A stretch of 64,000 nt of DNA, from the NCBI RefSeq assembly GCF_010667575.1, contig NZ_JAABNT010000009.1, positions 1-64,000 on the forward strand. Reading direction: 5' to 3'. This stretch comes from Sulfitobacter sediminilitoris. GTDB lineage: Bacteria > Pseudomonadota > Alphaproteobacteria > Rhodobacterales > Rhodobacteraceae. The translations under genes were made by a program, and so were the position numbers. This document shows, piece by piece, positions 26,714-35,814 of the stretch (position 1 is the stretch's first letter; every line of letters begins with the position of its first letter). The notes under the pieces are model-generated. The model was given only the letters and a program-made list of their open reading frames with translations. It did no database searches and was not told where the DNA came from.

Positions 26714-29611
26714 ATGTCCCAGCTCTCCGCCGCCCTGCAGAAACGCGTTCAGGGCGACGTCATGTTCGACACCTTTTCGCGCGGGCGATACGCGACGGAT
26801 GCGTCGCTCTACCAGATGATGCCATTGGGCGTTCTGTCACCGAAATCCGAGGACGACATTCGGGCAGCAATTGACATCGCGGCTGAGCAAAAGGTGCCAT
26901 TGCTGGCGCGTGGCGGCGGGACATCGCAGTGCGGCCAGACCGTGAATGAAGCGCTTGTTCTGGATAACACACAGTATTTCAACGATATCCTTGAGCTGGA
27001 CGTAGAGGGTCGCAGATGTGTCGTGCGCCCCGGCATTGTGCTGGATGAGTTGAACCGTGCGCTCAAGCCACATGGCCTATGGTTTCCCGTCGATGTGTCA
27101 ACGGCATCGCGTGCAACGATCGGGGGCATGACTGGCAACAATTCCTGCGGCGGAAAATCCCTGCGCTACGGAATGATGCGTGACAATGTGCTGTCGATTG
27201 ATGCGATTATGGCAGACGGCAGCAAGCACCACTTTGGCCCGGTGGGCGAAACATCCTCCGCCGCCTTTGCCGCGCTGACAGATGATTTGCTGCGGCTTGG
27301 CGCCCGCGAGGCCGCCGAGATCGACGCGCGATTCCCCAAGGTGATGCGCCGCGTTGGCGGATATAACATCGATGCTTTGGTGCCCAAGGACATGCCAGCC
27401 AATCTGGCCCATCTTCTGGTCGGGTCCGAAGGCACGTTGGCCTACTCAACCGCGATTGAGTTAAAGCTCTGGCCGATCCTGTCGGAAAAGGTTCTGGGGG
27501 TCTGCCATTTCCCGACTTTCAATCAGGCGATGGATGCCGCACAGCATCTGGTGACCCTCAAGCCACAGGGCGTTGAACTGGTTGATGCCACGATGATCGC
27601 CCTCGCCCGCGACATCCCCATGTTCCGTCAGACAATCGAAGAGTTTGTGACCGGAAAGCCTGATGCGTTGCTTTTGGTAGAGTTTGCAGAGGAAGACCCC
27701 AGCCTGCATCCGCAAAAGCTTCGGCAGCTTGAAGAGATGATGGGCGATCTGGGGTTCTCTTGGTCAGGCACCGGCAAGAACTGGGGCGGCATGACCGCCG
27801 TGCCAGACCCGAAAATGCAAGCGCGCATCGCCGATCTGCGCAGTTCGGGGCTGAACATCATGATGTCGATGAAGGCTGAGGGGAAACCCGTGTCATTCGT
27901 CGAGGATTGTGCAGTCGAGCTGCCGGACCTTGCAGATTACACGGCGGGCCTGACGGACATTTTCGATAAGTACGGAACGCGAGGCACATGGTACGCGCAT
28001 GCCTCGGTCGGCTGTCTTCATGTACGACCGGTTCTGAACCTCAAACTTGATCAGGACGTCAAGAAAATGCGCGCCATCGCCGAGGAATGCTTTGATCTTG
28101 TCGCGAAATACAAAGGCTCTCATTCCGGAGAGCACGGCGATGGGCTGGTGCGCTCAGAGTTCCACGAAAAAATGTTCGGCGCACGCATGGTGGAAAACTT
28201 CCGCGAGGTGAAAACACGGTTTGATCCCACGGGGTTGTTTAATCCGGGCAAGATTGTTGACGCGCCGAAAATGGATGACCGCAGCCTGTTTCGCTACAGC
28301 CCGGATTACGACGTACCCGAATTCGAGACAAAGCTCGACTGGACCGATTGGCCCGGCAGCGGCGGCGGTTTTCAGGGTGCTGTCGAGATGTGCAACAACA
28401 ACGGGGCCTGCCGCAAGCTCAAGGGCGGCGTGATGTGTCCGTCTTTCCGGGTGACCCGTAAAGAGCAGGACCTGACGCGGGGCCGTGCAAACACGCTGCG
28501 GCTCGCAATCTCGGGACAACTTGGGCCTGATGCGCTGACGTCGGACCAGATGGCCGATACGATGAAGCTTTGCGTCTCGTGCAAGGGGTGCAAACGGGAA
28601 TGCCCGACCGGCGTTGATATGGCACGCATGAAGATTGAGGTGCAATCAGCAAGGGCCAAGAAACACGGCATCAGTTTTCACGACCGGTTGGTCGCCTATC
28701 TGCCGCGCTATGCGCCTTGGGCCGCGCGCCTGCCGTTTCTGGCGAACCTGCGTAACACGCTGCCGGGATTTGCCAAATTGACAGAAAAACTCACCGGCTT
28801 TACGGCGACACGTGACTTGCCGACATGGAGCGCAAAACCTTTTAAGGATGCCGAAGTTGCAAACACTGCCGCCCCCAAAGCGGTCCTGTTCGCCGATAGT
28901 TTCAATCGCTATTTTGAGCCGGAAAACTTGCGCGCAACGGTCAAAGTTCTGGCGGCGGCAGACATTCCGGTCCAAGTGGCGTCCGCGCCCAAGGGGGAGC
29001 GGCCCTTGTGCTGTGGTCGGACCTTTCTGTCAGCTGGGTTGGTCGAAGAAGCCAAGCAAGAGGCACAAAGGCTGGTGGACGCCCTGTTGCCCTATGCGCA
29101 GCAAGGTCTGCCGATCATCGGGCTGGAGCCCAGCTGCCTGCTGACCCTGCGTGATGAAATACCCGCGCTGCTGCCCGGCAAGGACACGGAGCTTTTGGCC
29201 CAGCATGCGCGCATGTTGGAGGAATACATCGCCGATCAGGAAGACAACCCTGACTTCAACCTTCCGCTCACGTCGCCCGCCCCCAAGGTGCTGCTGCACG
29301 GGCACTGCCATCAAAAGGCGATGGGGGTCATGTCCAGCATCGAGAAAACCCTGTCTCGGCTGCCCGATACTGAGGTTGAAGTGGTTGAGACAAGCTGTTG
29401 TGGCATGGCTGGCGCATTTGGGTATGGTGTGGAAACACATGAAGTGTCGCGGAAAATGGCGGAGTTGGACCTCGCGCCTGCTGTGAGGAAGGCGGACGAA
29501 GATACATTGATCGTTGCAGATGGCACATCATGCCGCCACCAAGTGGCCGATACGACCGCGCGCAAGCCCATCCATGTTGCGCGCCTTCTTGAACTTGCCC
29601 TGCAAAAGTGA
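26714..29611 (+). CDS. FAD/Fe-S 2-hydroxyacid dehydrogenase (GlcD-GlcF-type fusion)
   Basis: This encodes 965 residues. The N-terminal PCMH-type FAD domain covers residues about 40-220 (PLLARGGGTSQCGQT), followed by the FAD-oxidase C-terminal domain to about 530. An Fe-S region contains CVSCKGCKRECP (about residue 620). Two CCG-type motifs near the end (RPLCCGRTF and ETSCCGMAG) match the heterodisulfide-reductase/GlpC module. Such fusions oxidise D-2-hydroxyacids (D-lactate, D-2-hydroxyglutarate, glycolate) and pass electrons to the membrane chain. It is divergent from the aminotransferase, and the GntR gene follows 13 bases after its stop. The exact substrate is unknown. Confidence 0.87.
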   Translation: MSQLSAALQKRVQGDVMFDTFSRGRYATDASLYQMMPLGVLSPKSEDDIRAAIDIAAEQKVPLLARGGGTSQCGQTVNEALVLDNTQYFNDILELDVEGRRCVVRPGIVLDELNRALKPHGLWFPVDVSTASRATIGGMTGNNSCGGKSLRYGMMRDNVLSIDAIMADGSKHHFGPVGETSSAAFAALTDDLLRLGAREAAEIDARFPKVMRRVGGYNIDALVPKDMPANLAHLLVGSEGTLAYSTAIELKLWPILSEKVLGVCHFPTFNQAMDAAQHLVTLKPQGVELVDATMIALARDIPMFRQTIEEFVTGKPDALLLVEFAEEDPSLHPQKLRQLEEMMGDLGFSWSGTGKNWGGMTAVPDPKMQARIADLRSSGLNIMMSMKAEGKPVSFVEDCAVELPDLADYTAGLTDIFDKYGTRGTWYAHASVGCLHVRPVLNLKLDQDVKKMRAIAEECFDLVAKYKGSHSGEHGDGLVRSEFHEKMFGARMVENFREVKTRFDPTGLFNPGKIVDAPKMDDRSLFRYSPDYDVPEFETKLDWTDWPGSGGGFQGAVEMCNNNGACRKLKGGVMCPSFRVTRKEQDLTRGRANTLRLAISGQLGPDALTSDQMADTMKLCVSCKGCKRECPTGVDMARMKIEVQSARAKKHGISFHDRLVAYLPRYAPWAARLPFLANLRNTLPGFAKLTEKLTGFTATRDLPTWSAKPFKDAEVANTAAPKAVLFADSFNRYFEPENLRATVKVLAAADIPVQVASAPKGERPLCCGRTFLSAGLVEEAKQEAQRLVDALLPYAQQGLPIIGLEPSCLLTLRDEIPALLPGKDTELLAQHARMLEEYIADQEDNPDFNLPLTSPAPKVLLHGHCHQKAMGVMSSIEKTLSRLPDTEVEVVETSCCGMAGAFGYGVETHEVSRKMAELDLAPAVRKADEDTLIVADGTSCRHQVADTTARKPIHVARLLELALQK

Positions 29612-29624
29612 GGTTTGGCCACTA

Positions 29625-30320
29625 ATGATGCATGCGACACAATCCGTCCAGACGATCACGCGAAAGTCCCTCCATCACGAACTGGTGGACAGGTTACAGA
29701 CGTTGATCATCAATGCAGAATTGGCGCCGGGGTCCAAGGTCCCTGAAAAGGTGCTGTGTGATCAGTTCGGCGTCTCACGGACCCCGCTCAGAGAGGCGTT
29801 AAAGGTTCTCGCCTCTGACGGGTTGGTGCGGCTGGAGCCGAACCGGGGCGCTTGGGTCACGCAGGTCACCGAAGAAGAAGTCGAAGAGGTCTTTCCTGTG
29901 CTCGGCGCATTAGAGGCTCTTTCGGGGGAGTTGGCCTGTAAACATATCACGGACCCGGAAATCGAAGAGGTTCGTGCGCTGCATGACCAGATGATGCAGA
30001 GTTACGAGAACCGCGATCTGGACGCCTATTTCAGCATTAATCAGAAGATCCACCGCGCCATCCTGCTTGCTGCCAGAAACAGGACGTTGACGACGTCCTG
30101 TCAGGCCCTGTCCTTGCGGATGCAGCGGGCGCGGTACCTGGCCAATATGACGGAAGGCCGCTGGTATGACGCGGTGCAGGAACATGAGAAAATCCTCGAA
30201 TTCCTGATTGCACGGGATGGTGCGAATTTGGCGTCGACCCTGCTGCAACATATGGATGCCAAGCGGGCGTCGGTTGTGAAATGGCTTCAGACGCGCGAGG
30301 CGGCGACTGACGTTCAGTGA
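29625..30320 (+). CDS. GntR-family (FCD) transcriptional regulator
   Basis: This encodes 231 residues from tandem ATGs (29625/29628). The HTH signature is FGVSRTPLREALKVLAS (about residues 46-62); the C-terminal FCD domain carries QKIHRAIL, QEHEKILE and QHMDAKRA. It follows the dehydrogenase gene by 13 bases and is probably in the same operon. It likely controls the divergent aminotransferase/TRAP/CoA-transferase genes in response to their substrate. Confidence 0.87.
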   Translation: MMHATQSVQTITRKSLHHELVDRLQTLIINAELAPGSKVPEKVLCDQFGVSRTPLREALKVLASDGLVRLEPNRGAWVTQVTEEEVEEVFPVLGALEALSGELACKHITDPEIEEVRALHDQMMQSYENRDLDAYFSINQKIHRAILLAARNRTLTTSCQALSLRMQRARYLANMTEGRWYDAVQEHEKILEFLIARDGANLASTLLQHMDAKRASVVKWLQTREAATDVQ

Positions 30321-30498
30321 CAGATGGTTCGGATCCAGATGTAGTGCGGCACCTCTACCTAGCGACTTTCGGATGAGCCATTCCCCCTGCTTCTTCCGCG
30401 CTCTGACTGTTAGAAAATCCCCTGCGCTGCGAAACCGGCAGCCAATTCTTCTCGCGTTGTCGGTGGGCCTTGGTCGCAGACTGAGTGCAAAGTTTTCC

Positions 30499-30543
30499 TT
30501 GACAGAATCGCAACTTGCCCAAAAACTTAACTCACCAGTTAAG
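30499..30543 (+). promoter_or_regulatory. Promoter with perfect inverted-repeat operator
   Basis: A consensus -35 (TTGACA, 30499-30504) is followed about 20 bases later by CTTAACTcaccAGTTAAG (30526-30543), a perfect 7-bp inverted repeat with a 4-base spacer. It would overlap the -10/start region, 13 bases before the dioxygenase-like start codon. TetR proteins bind short palindromes of this kind, and the operon's last gene is a TetR regulator, so autoregulation is likely. Confidence 0.6.
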
Positions 30544-30555
30544 AAAAGGCATGCA

Positions 30556-31605
30556 ATGCTACAGGAACGGATCGAGGGGAAATGGCTGGCATCCTTCCGA
30601 CGTGTGTTCGCGCTCAACGGGATCGGCAAAGGCACCACCGTTGCACTCATCTACGAAACGCAGTCGCGCCCCGTGCTCGCGCATCTGTCTGAACTTGCAC
30701 TCTACGATCTGGGTGCCGATTTCTGTATGTTGAAGATGGTCACACCGCCGCAGACCGCCCCTGTCCCGGTCAAGGGAACAGGCACCTCCTTAGCTGTTCA
30801 GGGCAATCGCGCCGCAATCGAAGCGATGAAGCAGTGCGAGATCGTCGTTGATTGCACCGTCGAAGGCATGATCCACGCCCCTGAGTGGCCCGAGATCGAA
30901 GCCGCCGGTGCGCGCATTTTGGTTGTCACCAATGAACACCCGGAAATCCTTGAGCGGACAGAACCTTTCGCGGAGTTGGGCCCAAAGGTGGACCTCGGCG
31001 TGCAGATGCTGCGGGAGGCGTCAGAGATGCATGTCACCTCGGCCGCCGGAACCGACCTGATCGTTGATCTGACCGATGCCCCCTGCGGAGGCACTCCGGG
31101 CTTTGGCACAACGCCGGGCCATGTGGCGCATTGGCCGGGCGGCCTGTGCCTTGCCTTTCCGGGCACCGATTGCGTGAATGGTCGGATTGTCATGGATGTG
31201 GGCGACATGAACCTCACGTTCAAAAGCTACCTGACCAGCCGGATCGATTTTACAGTCGAAAATGACTTTGTCACAGATATCAAGGGCGACGGTTTGGATG
31301 CGGAATTGTTCCGCGACTACATGGCGGCCTGGGAAGACCGGGATGCCTATGGTTTCAGCCACGTGGGATGGGGGATGAACCCGCGCGCGCGCTGGGTCAG
31401 CGGCGCTCTTTATGACAAGCGCGACATGCAGGCGGTGGAATTCCGCGCCTGGGCCGGGAACTTTCTATGGTCAACCGGCGCCAACCAATACGCGGGCCGG
31501 TTCACCGAAGGCCACTTCGATCTGCCGATGCGCAACTGCACCATCGCATTGGACGGCAAAACGGTCGTGAAAGAGGGCGTCCTGCAAGGGGATTTGGCGC
31601 TCTGA
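30556..31605 (+). CDS. 2,5-dihydroxypyridine 5,6-dioxygenase-like protein (NicX/M29 fold)
   Basis: This encodes 349 residues from an ATG at 30556 with AAAAGG just upstream. The sequence follows NicX (Fe(II) dihydroxypyridine dioxygenase with an M29 aminopeptidase-like fold): VMDVGDMNLTFKSYL, FRDYMAAW, FSHVGWGMNPRARW and HFDLPMRNC. The Fe ligands of NicX correspond to His269, His320 and Asp322 here, all present. It may cleave an N-heteroaromatic or related ring. However, the full set of nicotinate genes is absent and other proteins of this fold are only called leucyl aminopeptidases, so the substrate is open. It is the first gene of a four-gene operon. Confidence 0.75.
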   Translation: MLQERIEGKWLASFRRVFALNGIGKGTTVALIYETQSRPVLAHLSELALYDLGADFCMLKMVTPPQTAPVPVKGTGTSLAVQGNRAAIEAMKQCEIVVDCTVEGMIHAPEWPEIEAAGARILVVTNEHPEILERTEPFAELGPKVDLGVQMLREASEMHVTSAAGTDLIVDLTDAPCGGTPGFGTTPGHVAHWPGGLCLAFPGTDCVNGRIVMDVGDMNLTFKSYLTSRIDFTVENDFVTDIKGDGLDAELFRDYMAAWEDRDAYGFSHVGWGMNPRARWVSGALYDKRDMQAVEFRAWAGNFLWSTGANQYAGRFTEGHFDLPMRNCTIALDGKTVVKEGVLQGDLAL

Positions 31606-31622
31606 CGCGCCGGGAGGAAAAC

Positions 31623-32930
31623 ATGAGCACACCTGCTGACTACTACGATTTGAACCGCATCCGCCCCGAAGTGCTGGCTGTGCTGAACCGCATCAACGAG
31701 ATGGGGCCGACGTTCGCGGAACGTGCCTTTGCCATTGATGAGGCGGCAAGCTTTCCGGTGGAGAACTACAGAGATTTGGCGGCAGAAGGTCTGATGACCC
31801 TTACAGTGCCCGAAGAATACGGCGGTCACGGTTTCAGCCTTGGTGAATATGCGATGGTCGGCGCGGAAATCGGCAAGTATTGCGGGGCCACAGCACTGAC
31901 GTTCAACATGCACAATTCCACGATGATGTGGGCGCGTTTCATGTACGAAATGCCACATCTGACCGAGACAGAGCGCGCCGCCTTTGCCCCCTTGCGCGAA
32001 CGGCAGTTTCGGCGCGCGGTCAAAGAACAGGGGATCTATTCCCAGCCAATCTCGGAAGCGGGCCAGAACTGGACCTCGAAACCTGCGCAGACCCAATGCC
32101 GCAGGGTCGAAGGGGGCTGGAAGATCAACGGGTTCAAAAAGTTCGCCTCACTTGCCGGGTATTGCGATTACTATTCCATCGTCTGCACCGAAGTCTTTGA
32201 CGGACAAGATCCGCGCCACGAGGACACGATGAACTTCATTGTGCACAAGGATGCCGTGGGGCTGTCCGTTCAGGGGGACTGGGATCCGCTGGGGATGCGC
32301 GGCACTAATTCCCGCGATCTTGTCCTCAAGGATGTCTTCGTAACCGAAGACGACCTGATGATGCCGCCGGGGATCTTCATCAAGACGCTGCCGAATTATC
32401 CGCATATGATGGCGACGCTGACGCCAACCTACATGGGCGTGGCGCAATCCGCCTTTGATTTCACGGTCGCCTATCTGCGGGGCGAAGTTCCGGGGCACCC
32501 CCCCATTGACCGGCGCATGTTCACCACAAAGCGGCTGGCAGTGTCCAAGATGTACGCGCGGCTTGCCCCTGTGCGCGCGCTGTGGTGGCAGGCGTTTATG
32601 GAGGCCGACGCTTTTCCATCGCAGGCGCAGGTGCTGCGCATGTATGCCGCCCAGTACAACGTGATGGAGGCCGCTCAGGAAATTGCGGCCCTTGCCATCC
32701 GCACCTGCGGCGGCCAGTCGATGCTAAAATCACTGCCCTTGGAACGCATCTACCGCGACAGCCGCTGCGGTGCGCTGATGCTGCCCTATACGTCTGAGAT
32801 TATGGAAGACTATATGTCCGTGCTCACACTCTATGACGTCGATGAATTCGATGATGCACCGGGAGATGAGCACGGTGCGCGCACCTCGCTCTGGCGTGGC
32901 GCGGCAGAAATGCCACTGGCTGCGGAATAG
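31623..32930 (+). CDS. Acyl-CoA-dehydrogenase-fold flavoprotein without the usual catalytic Glu
   Basis: This encodes 435 residues with a GGGAGG site before the ATG. The fold is clear: an N-terminal helical domain (LTVPEEYGGHGFSLGEY), a middle beta domain (QPISEAGQNW, GWKINGFKKFAS) and a C-terminal helical domain (RTCGGQSMLKSLPLERIYRDSR). In medium-chain dehydrogenases the base lies in a YEGT-x-EI motif; here the aligned stretch is LPYTSEI, with no Glu at that place. It may use a different base or act as an oxygenase, like group D flavin monooxygenases that share this fold. Its neighbours (a dioxygenase-like and a SRPBCC-hydrolase protein) fit an oxidative ring pathway. Confidence 0.8.
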   Translation: MSTPADYYDLNRIRPEVLAVLNRINEMGPTFAERAFAIDEAASFPVENYRDLAAEGLMTLTVPEEYGGHGFSLGEYAMVGAEIGKYCGATALTFNMHNSTMMWARFMYEMPHLTETERAAFAPLRERQFRRAVKEQGIYSQPISEAGQNWTSKPAQTQCRRVEGGWKINGFKKFASLAGYCDYYSIVCTEVFDGQDPRHEDTMNFIVHKDAVGLSVQGDWDPLGMRGTNSRDLVLKDVFVTEDDLMMPPGIFIKTLPNYPHMMATLTPTYMGVAQSAFDFTVAYLRGEVPGHPPIDRRMFTTKRLAVSKMYARLAPVRALWWQAFMEADAFPSQAQVLRMYAAQYNVMEAAQEIAALAIRTCGGQSMLKSLPLERIYRDSRCGALMLPYTSEIMEDYMSVLTLYDVDEFDDAPGDEHGARTSLWRGAAEMPLAAE

Positions 32931-32934
32931 CGTC

Positions 32935-34224
32935 TTGCCCCGTCTCACGGTTCAAAGCCACAAGCTGATCAAGGCGACGCCTGAGCAGGGTTGGGCCGTG
33001 GTGCGCGACTTCTGTGCGCCTTGGCATCCGGCAATAGAGCGTATGGCGGCAGAGCGCGGTGTACGCGGCGGGCTGGTGCGCCGTTTCGAAGTGTCGGGCG
33101 AGGAAACCATCTATCGTGAGCGGCTGACTTACTTCAGTGATAGCGAAAGGGTCATGGCCTACAGGCATCTCGATGGCATCGCAGGCGTGGATCATTACGA
33201 CGCGCGAGTGGTGATCGCGCCCGCGGCAGAAGGAGCAAGCGTAACGATGCGGGCGGACTTCTTTGCCCCTGCCCCGCGCGCGCAGGAAATTGCCGAAGGC
33301 ACGCAGGTGATTTTCGATACGGGCACCAAGGCGATTGCGGCGCAGGCAGCAACTGCATCGCCATGGTCCCTTGCCGAGACATCCCCGGCGACCGTGCCAA
33401 TACAGATCGTCGAGATTGACAGCCTGCCCCGGCTGGCGCTGAGTACGGCGGGCGGTAGTGGTGACACGCTTTGCCTTTTTCTGCATGGGATTGGTGGCAA
33501 CCGGACAAACTGGGACCAGCAGCTTGCCGCCGTTGCAGGGCATTGCCCGGTGGCCGCGCTGGACCTGCGCGGTTACGGCGACAGTTCATTAGGCGCGGCG
33601 CAGTCTACGGTCGATGATTACTGTGCCGATATTTTGAGGGTGATGGATGTGCGGGGGGCGAAACGGTTGATCCTTTGCGGGCTTTCCTATGGCGCCTGGA
33701 TCGCCACCACCTTCGCGATGCGCCACCCCGAGAAATTGGCCGCACTGATCCTTTCCGGCGGCTGTACCGGCATGTCGGAGGCCGGACCCGATGAGCGCGA
33801 GGCCTTTCGGTTAAGCCGCGAGGTGCCGATGAATGAAGGTCAAACACCGGCTGACTTTGCCCCATCGGTGGTCGAGGTGATCGCGGGGCCAAAGGCCAGT
33901 GCGGAAGACCGGGCGACCTTGCACGCCGCGATGGCAGCGATCCCGACAGAGACCTACGCAGATGCACTGCGATGTTTCACCAACCCGCTGGAGACCTTCG
34001 ATTTTGCGAAGCTGACAATGCCTGTCCTGTTGATAACCGGAGAGCATGACCGCCTTGCCCCACCCGCCGAGATCAAGCGCGTTAGCGAACGCATCTGGGA
34101 TGCGTCACCCGAACCCGATGTGCGATTTGAGGTGATCAGCGGTGCGGGCCACGTCTGCAACATCGAAAAACCGGGGGCGCATAACAGCATTCTGACGGAG
34201 TTCCTGGCAAGGGTGTTGCCATGA
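32935..34224 (+). CDS. SRPBCC-alpha/beta hydrolase fusion protein
   Basis: This encodes about 429 residues. The start is uncertain: TTG at 32935 begins right after the upstream stop, and in-frame codons inside the previous gene are possible. Residues about 1-140 form a SRPBCC (START-like) hydrophobic-ligand domain. An alpha/beta hydrolase follows, with [12 protein letters not shown] (oxyanion loop), nucleophile Ser in CGLSYGAW, acid Asp in GEHDRLAPP and catalytic His in [11 protein letters not shown]. It would hydrolyse a C-C or ester bond of a hydrophobic pathway intermediate. It overlaps the TetR gene by 4 bases. The fusion of a ligand-binding and a hydrolytic domain is unusual. Confidence 0.75.
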   Translation: MPRLTVQSHKLIKATPEQGWAVVRDFCAPWHPAIERMAAERGVRGGLVRRFEVSGEETIYRERLTYFSDSERVMAYRHLDGIAGVDHYDARVVIAPAAEGASVTMRADFFAPAPRAQEIAEGTQVIFDTGTKAIAAQAATASPWSLAETSPATVPIQIVEIDSLPRLALSTAGGSGDTLCLFLHGIGGNRTNWDQQLAAVAGHCPVAALDLRGYGDSSLGAAQSTVDDYCADILRVMDVRGAKRLILCGLSYGAWIATTFAMRHPEKLAALILSGGCTGMSEAGPDEREAFRLSREVPMNEGQTPADFAPSVVEVIAGPKASAEDRATLHAAMAAIPTETYADALRCFTNPLETFDFAKLTMPVLLITGEHDRLAPPAEIKRVSERIWDASPEPDVRFEVISGAGHVCNIEKPGAHNSILTEFLARVLP

Positions 34225-34895
34225 ACCAGTTGTCGCGCCGCGAGCGAAACCGGCTGGAGCGGCAAAACCGCATTCTGGATGCTGCGATCAAGGTCTTTGC
34301 CGAGGCTGGTTTTCCGGGCGCATCGATGGACGAAATCGCCCGCCAGGCTGGCTTGAGCAAACCGACCCTATATCAATATTTTACCAGCAAAGAGGCGCTT
34401 TTTGAGGCGATGATGGCCGCCCCCCGCGAAGGAATGATGCTGACCTTTGATGACGCGGCCAACCCGGACATGGTCGCGCAGTTGCTGCGCTTTGCATGGT
34501 CCTACGCCGAGACAGTCATGCGGCCGGAGTTCCTGTCACTGGCCCGGCTGATCATCGGTGAGGCACAAAGGTTTCCAGACCTGGGGCGGGACTATCAAGC
34601 GTCGGGGCCGGATCAGGTGCTGCAGGGTTTGATAGCCTTCATGGAGGCGCAGCGCAACGCAGGACGTCTCGTCTTTGACGATGCAGAACTGGCGGCAGAG
34701 GATTTCTGGGGCCTGATACTGTCGGCCCCGCGGAACCGGGCGCTGCATATCCCGGACACAGACGTCAGCCGCGCGTCACTGGCGCGGTACATCCATAACG
34801 GATTGCGGGTCTTCCTGAGGGCCTATTCTGCGCAGCCGGATCAGGATCTTGCGCGTCTAGACAGGGCAACTGTTGCCGAGACGGCGCAAAACTGA
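34221..34895 (+). CDS. TetR-family transcriptional regulator
   Basis: This encodes 224 residues. The N-terminal HTH ([33 protein letters not shown]) is typical, and a helical C-terminal ligand domain follows. It is the last gene of the dioxygenase-like operon (ATGA overlap with the hydrolase). It ends 33 bases before the convergent lyase gene. It probably represses its own operon via the inverted repeat at 30526-30543, and perhaps the facing TRAP genes. Confidence 0.88.
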   Translation: MNQLSRRERNRLERQNRILDAAIKVFAEAGFPGASMDEIARQAGLSKPTLYQYFTSKEALFEAMMAAPREGMMLTFDDAANPDMVAQLLRFAWSYAETVMRPEFLSLARLIIGEAQRFPDLGRDYQASGPDQVLQGLIAFMEAQRNAGRLVFDDAELAAEDFWGLILSAPRNRALHIPDTDVSRASLARYIHNGLRVFLRAYSAQPDQDLARLDRATVAETAQN

Positions 34896-34928
34896 AACCG
34901 GCTCACTCTCGGAATTGAAAAGTAGGGA

Positions 34929-35810
34929 CTAATCGATGTCACGGCGGGCAGACACGTATTTCTCCGACTCTTCATAGTAATCGTCAAAACCGATCCGTCT
35001 GCGCAGTTCGACAAAATCCATCTGTCCGGGCCGCGCATCATCCCGCATCGATCGCAACGATGTCACCATCGCCTGCATCGCAGCCGCCATCAGCGAAAGA
35101 GGATAGGCCGCGATGGCATAGCCGATCTCGTGCAGTTCAGCATTGGGCAGATCAGGCGTCGCACCGCCCTCGACGATGTTTGCCATCTTTGGTCCGGGCA
35201 ATGCCGCGCAGACCTCGCGCATCTCCGCTTCATTCTGAGGTGCTTCGACGAAAAGGATATCGGCACCCAGTTCGGCGAACATGGCGGCCCGGTCGATGGC
35301 TTCGGCCAGCCCGTGTTCATGCCGCGCATCGGTGCGGGCAAGGATCAGGATATCGCCCCCCTGCGCGCGCAATGCCTCGCGCGCATCCACGGCGGCGCGG
35401 ATACGATCACAGGCCTCATCGCGCCCGACAACAGCTTTGCCCGGCGTGTGGCCACAGCGTTTGGGCGCAAGCTGATCCTCGATCATGACTGAGGCGCAGC
35501 CAGCCTTGGCGAAACCTGTCACGGTACGGCGCACGTTCATAGCGTTGCCATAGCCGGTGTCACCATCTCCGATCAGCGGGATATTGATGGCATCTGTAAT
35601 GTTGCGCGCCTGATCGACGACTTCACCGTAGCTCATCAGCCCCAGATCCGGCGCGCCGATCCGGCTGGCCGAGGCGGCAAACCCGGACATGAACGTAAGA
35701 TCATAACCTTCCTGCTGGATCAGCTTGGCCGACAGCGCGTCGAAACAGCAGGGCATAACGTGGCATTTATCCTGCGCAAGCAGGTCACGAAGAGTTTGGG
35801 CTGGGGTCAT
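34929..35810 (-). CDS. Isocitrate lyase/PEP mutase-superfamily lyase
   Basis: This encodes 293 residues from the ATG at 35810, 4 bases after the TRAP large-subunit stop. The catalytic loop PKRCGHTPGK and the metal-site segments GDGDTGYGN and MIEDQ place it in the superfamily with 2,3-dimethylmalate lyase, methylisocitrate lyase and carboxyphosphonoenolpyruvate mutase. The KRCGH motif favours a lyase. It would cleave a 2-hydroxy-dicarboxylate to pyruvate-type products. Dimethylmalate lyase serves nicotinate fermentation, an intriguing match to the nearby NicX-like gene, but this is only suggestive. Confidence 0.82.
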   Translation of the reverse strand: MTPAQTLRDLLAQDKCHVMPCCFDALSAKLIQQEGYDLTFMSGFAASASRIGAPDLGLMSYGEVVDQARNITDAINIPLIGDGDTGYGNAMNVRRTVTGFAKAGCASVMIEDQLAPKRCGHTPGKAVVGRDEACDRIRAAVDAREALRAQGGDILILARTDARHEHGLAEAIDRAAMFAELGADILFVEAPQNEAEMREVCAALPGPKMANIVEGGATPDLPNAELHEIGYAIAAYPLSLMAAAMQAMVTSLRSMRDDARPGQMDFVELRRRIGFDDYYEESEKYVSARRDID

Positions 35811-35814
35811 TATT

